Program-made: the position numbers and the translations under genes
Part shown: one piece after another, positions 61,676 to 64,000 of the stretch
Layout of the letters: each line of letters starts with the position of its first letter
Numbering within the stretch: position 1 is the stretch's first letter
Notes under the pieces: generated by a model
What the model was told of the DNA's origin: nothing
The model's database searches: none
The model's input: the letters and a program-made list of their open reading frames with translations, nothing else
DNA from: Leguminivora glycinivorella
Taxonomy: Eukaryota; Arthropoda; Insecta; Lepidoptera; Tortricidae
Reading direction: 5' to 3'
DNA length: 64,000 bases
NCBI RefSeq assembly: GCF_023078275.1
Contig: NC_062990.1
Span: forward strand, 13,965,549-14,029,548

Positions 61676-61837
61676 GTGCGTTTTCCGTGCGTTATCCGAT
61701 ATCGGATGTCGGAAGGATTGCAAAGGCAAAAATCTTAGACGGCGGATTAAGTGTAGGTACCTATGGGATATCAGTCCTACATCCAACATCGGATCGATGT
61801 CGGGTCTGATATCGGATCGGATAATGTGAAAACGCAC
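61676..61837. mobile_element. MITE, GTGCGTTTTCCGTGCGTTAT termini
   Basis: 'gtgcgttttccgtgcgttat-ccgatatcgg' pairs imperfectly with 'cggatcggataatgtgaaaa-cgcac'. 162 bp with several 'tcggat' and 'gatatc' words. Single copy. Confidence 0.65.
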
Positions 61838-61897
61838 AACTTACGATCCTACTTGAGATTTTACCATTCGAGTAGGCTCCAAACAGACCTGGCCCCG

Positions 61898-62039
61898 TAG
61901 CCGAATGGCATTTCTCCGACGCCAAACGAAAGCGATACGCCGCTGGCTCTGTCGCGCCAATACGCAAGCGCGATAGAGATAGATATCTACTAGCGCTTCG
62001 TTTCGTGAGCGTTTCGTGAGCAATTGTGCCATTCGGCTA
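61898..62039. mobile_element. MITE with GCCGAATGGCA termini
   Basis: TAGCCGAATGGCA to TGCCATTCGGCTA, matching 20546-20683 almost base for base. Confidence 0.8.
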
Positions 62040-62204
62040 GCCACCCAGAATAAGACATAATAGGAATTCAATGATGCAAGGTCATTTTCATGGCTGTGCG
62101 TTACTTTTTCGGCACGGAAAACCACATTTTTAGTACAGAAAAAGAGAACAGCGCCACCAAAAGGTAACTATAGACTGTCAAATAAAATATAAATTTTAAT
62201 AAAA

Positions 62205-62393
62205 AAAAACCCTGACATAGTGGACCGCGTTCCACCAAACATGGCTAAGAACACTCCCGACTAATTCAGCTTGCAAACAAAAAATACTAAATCTAAATCG
62301 GTTCATCCGTTCAGGAGCTACGATGCCCAAACAGAGACAGATCGTCGTAAACGTTTTAACACCCCGTTTCGTTTTTGCGTCGGGGGTTAAAAA
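62205..62393 (-). repeat. CCCCCGACGC repeat without the (GACA)n run
   Basis: 'cctgacatagtggaccgcgt' to 'gtttttgcgtcgggggtta'. The tetranucleotide array is reduced to a few bases. Confidence 0.75.
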
Positions 62394-62567
62394 AGGCGAT
62401 CACCGGCCATTGGATATTTGTTGAAATAGTCAAATATTAATAATATTAAACCGGGCTCTACGCCGCTACGCAACATCAAAGACTTTTTACGAGATTTCTT
62501 GGTAGCGAAAGTGTTAATAATATTAATCTAGCCGGCAATCAAAGACTTTAAGATTAGAAATAAACAG

Positions 62568-62791
62568 GACTTTTTAGGTCATAATGAACAAGATGTACTA
62601 TGAGATTTATGCTGAAATCGCAAAAAAAATTTGCTGTTTCATACATTTCCACTGTCATGTTGCCACTCATTTTTATGGAATAGCCAATTTTTTTTGGGAT
62701 TTGGGAGCAGCATTGGTCTCATAGTAAAAGTTGTTCATTACGACCTCAAAAGTCGCTATGCAAAGTCTGAACGGTCCTTTTCATTTCACCC
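62568..62791. mobile_element. GGTGAAATGAAAAGG MITE, compact copy
   Basis: Inverted halves 'ggtcataatgaacaagatgt...gctgaaatcgcaaaaaaaat' and 'attttttttgggatttggga...gttgttcattacgacctc', ending 'catttcaccctgta'. Confidence 0.72.
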
Positions 62792-62799
62792 TGTACCGT

Positions 62800-62928
62800 A
62801 CACCCATCTTTAAGGCCGGCAACGCACCTCCAACACCTCTGGTGTTTCGGGTGTCCATGGGCGGCGGTGATCGCTTACCATCAGGCGACCTGTCTGCTCG
62901 TTTGCCTCCTATCCCATAAAAAAAAACC
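62800..62928 (+). mobile_element. LINE 3' UTR fragment
   Basis: 'aaggccggcaacgcacctcc...gggcggcggtgatcgcttac-catcaggcgacctgtctgct' and a poly(A) end. Same 3' UTR as 5.80-5.90 kb. Confidence 0.75.
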
Positions 62929-62931
62929 TAC

Positions 62932-63290
62932 ATACAGCGTGTGTATTCCATACGCGCGAATATCTTAATAACGATTACTATCGGACCCAAGGAGCCTAAC
63001 TACATGTTTTCTTTTTGAACAGACGAGGTTTTCTTTTTCATACATAATAATTCAGCACGCAATGTATTACGTCCACATCAATTCGCGTACCTACCTAATT
63101 GTCATTACGACATGACGTTTATGTCATGTGAAATTAATTTGGACGGCGTACATTGCCGCTTGGTTAGATTTAAAAAAATAATTACTCTTAATTAATAACA
63201 CTTTTTAACAAAATAAATATCCTGTACGATTAGTTTGACCAGATACTATAACTGGATACATTATTCGCCCGTATGGAATCCACACGCGAT
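62932..63290. mobile_element. Diverged CAGGGTG-type fold-back relative
   Basis: 'tacagcgtgtgtattccata-cgcgcgaatatcttaataac' and 'aattcagcacgcaatgtatt' align loosely with the left arm at 48746-48900. The right end 'attcgcccgtatggaatcca-cacgc' is its inverted partner. Confidence 0.55.
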
Positions 63291-63498
63291 ATAATGTCTT
63301 TGACCATACCTATTGATTGGCATACGATAGTATTCTTTATTACACTGTGCCTATGGCTTAGCTGTTTGTAATAGGTACAGTCTGACCAAAAAGAGAAGAA
63401 ATTAAAAAGTGGCAACATTGTAGTGTGACCCTTTCAAATCAATATGTGTGAGAAAACGGGACGGCTCGACACTACGATGCCACTTTTTATTAATTTTT

Positions 63499-64000
63499 AG
63501 GGTTCCGTAGTCAACTAGGAACCCTTATAGTTTCGCCATGTCTGTCTGTCCGTCCGTCCGTCCGTCCGTCCGTCCGCGGATAATCTCAGTAACCGTTAGC
63601 ACTAGAAGGCTGAATTTTGGTACCAATATGTATATCAATCACGCCAACAAAGCGCAAAATAAAAAATTAAAAAAAATTTTTTATTAGGGTACCCCCCTAT
63701 ATTATGTAAAGTGGGGGCTGATATTTTTTTTCATTCCAACCCCAACGTGTGATATATTGTTGGATAGGTATTTAAAAATAAATAAGGGTTTACTAAGATC
63801 GTTGTTTGATAATATTAATATTTTCGAAAATAATCGCTCCTAAAGGAAAAAAAAGTGCGTCCCCCCCCTCTAACTTTTGAACCATATGTTTAAAAAATAT
63901 GAAAAAAATCACAAAAGTAGAACTTTATAAAGACTTTCCAGGAAAATTGTTTTGAACTTGAAAGGTTCAGTAGTTTTTGAGAAAAATACGGAAAACTACG
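63499..64000 (+). repeat. GGGTTCCGTAGTC repeat, cut by the window edge
   Basis: 502 bp, with six TCCG units, running off the right end of the window at 'aatacggaaaactacg'. Confidence 0.82.

Overview
The window looks like non-coding DNA from a moth or butterfly (Lepidoptera), either intergenic or deep intronic. That assignment rests on the repeat families, not on any host gene. It carries Lep1-type Helitrons (5' TCCATACTAATATT, 3' GCGGGCAAAAGCTAG), a tRNA-derived SINE with the core 'accaatgagtttttc...gaaggtcagatggc', LINE 3' ends typical of Lepidoptera, many terminal-inverted-repeat MITEs and (TGTC)n-bearing repeats. I found no exon that I could assign to a host protein. Every long open frame is a non-LTR retrotransposon product or a shadow of a repeat.

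Layout. 0-13 kb: MITEs, fold-backs, one Helitron, a target-site-flanked RTE-like LINE fragment (4.64-5.34 kb), LINE 3' ends and a complete SINE (8.73-9.06 kb). 13-20 kb: a 200-bp inverted-repeat element carrying a tRNA cloverleaf (13.3-13.5 kb), a truncated LINE with an intact RT C-terminus (13.9-15.5 kb) and a three-layer nest (18.26-19.04 kb). 20-29 kb: several fold-backs, including a 2.5-kb one studded with the motif GTAAAGGAC (24.26-26.78 kb). 29.1-31.1 kb: a LINE whose RT is split by a 508-bp P-type DNA transposon relic with a THAP-domain start. 31.8-35 kb: a fold-back with tRNA-like sequence in both arms, an RTE-like fragment split by a Harbinger-type MITE, and a minisatellite. 35.4-40.7 kb: two inverted copies of an unusual short-word repeat, one containing a telomere-like CCTAA minisatellite. 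40.8-45.8 kb: the only near-complete LINE, on the minus strand. 46-64 kb: more nested MITEs, a local duplication, two MULE-like MITEs with 9-bp target duplications, SINEs and several copies of a roughly 540-bp (TCCG)n repeat.

How the parts relate. The near-complete LINE has a coiled-coil ORF1 with an SGNH-hydrolase-like C-terminal half, and an ORF2 with AP endonuclease and reverse transcriptase. ORF2 has no upstream in-frame AUG. It overlaps the end of ORF1 in the -1 frame exactly at U UUA AAC, the canonical -1 ribosomal frameshift heptamer, directly followed by the ORF1 stop codon. This is the strongest candidate for a less-described mechanism here. The non-autonomous elements (SINEs, MITEs, Helitron derivatives) encode nothing and would depend on enzymes supplied elsewhere. 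The nests give a relative order of insertion.

Limits: family names come from motif recognition. No database search was run, and ends without a clear target duplication are approximate to about 10-30 bp.
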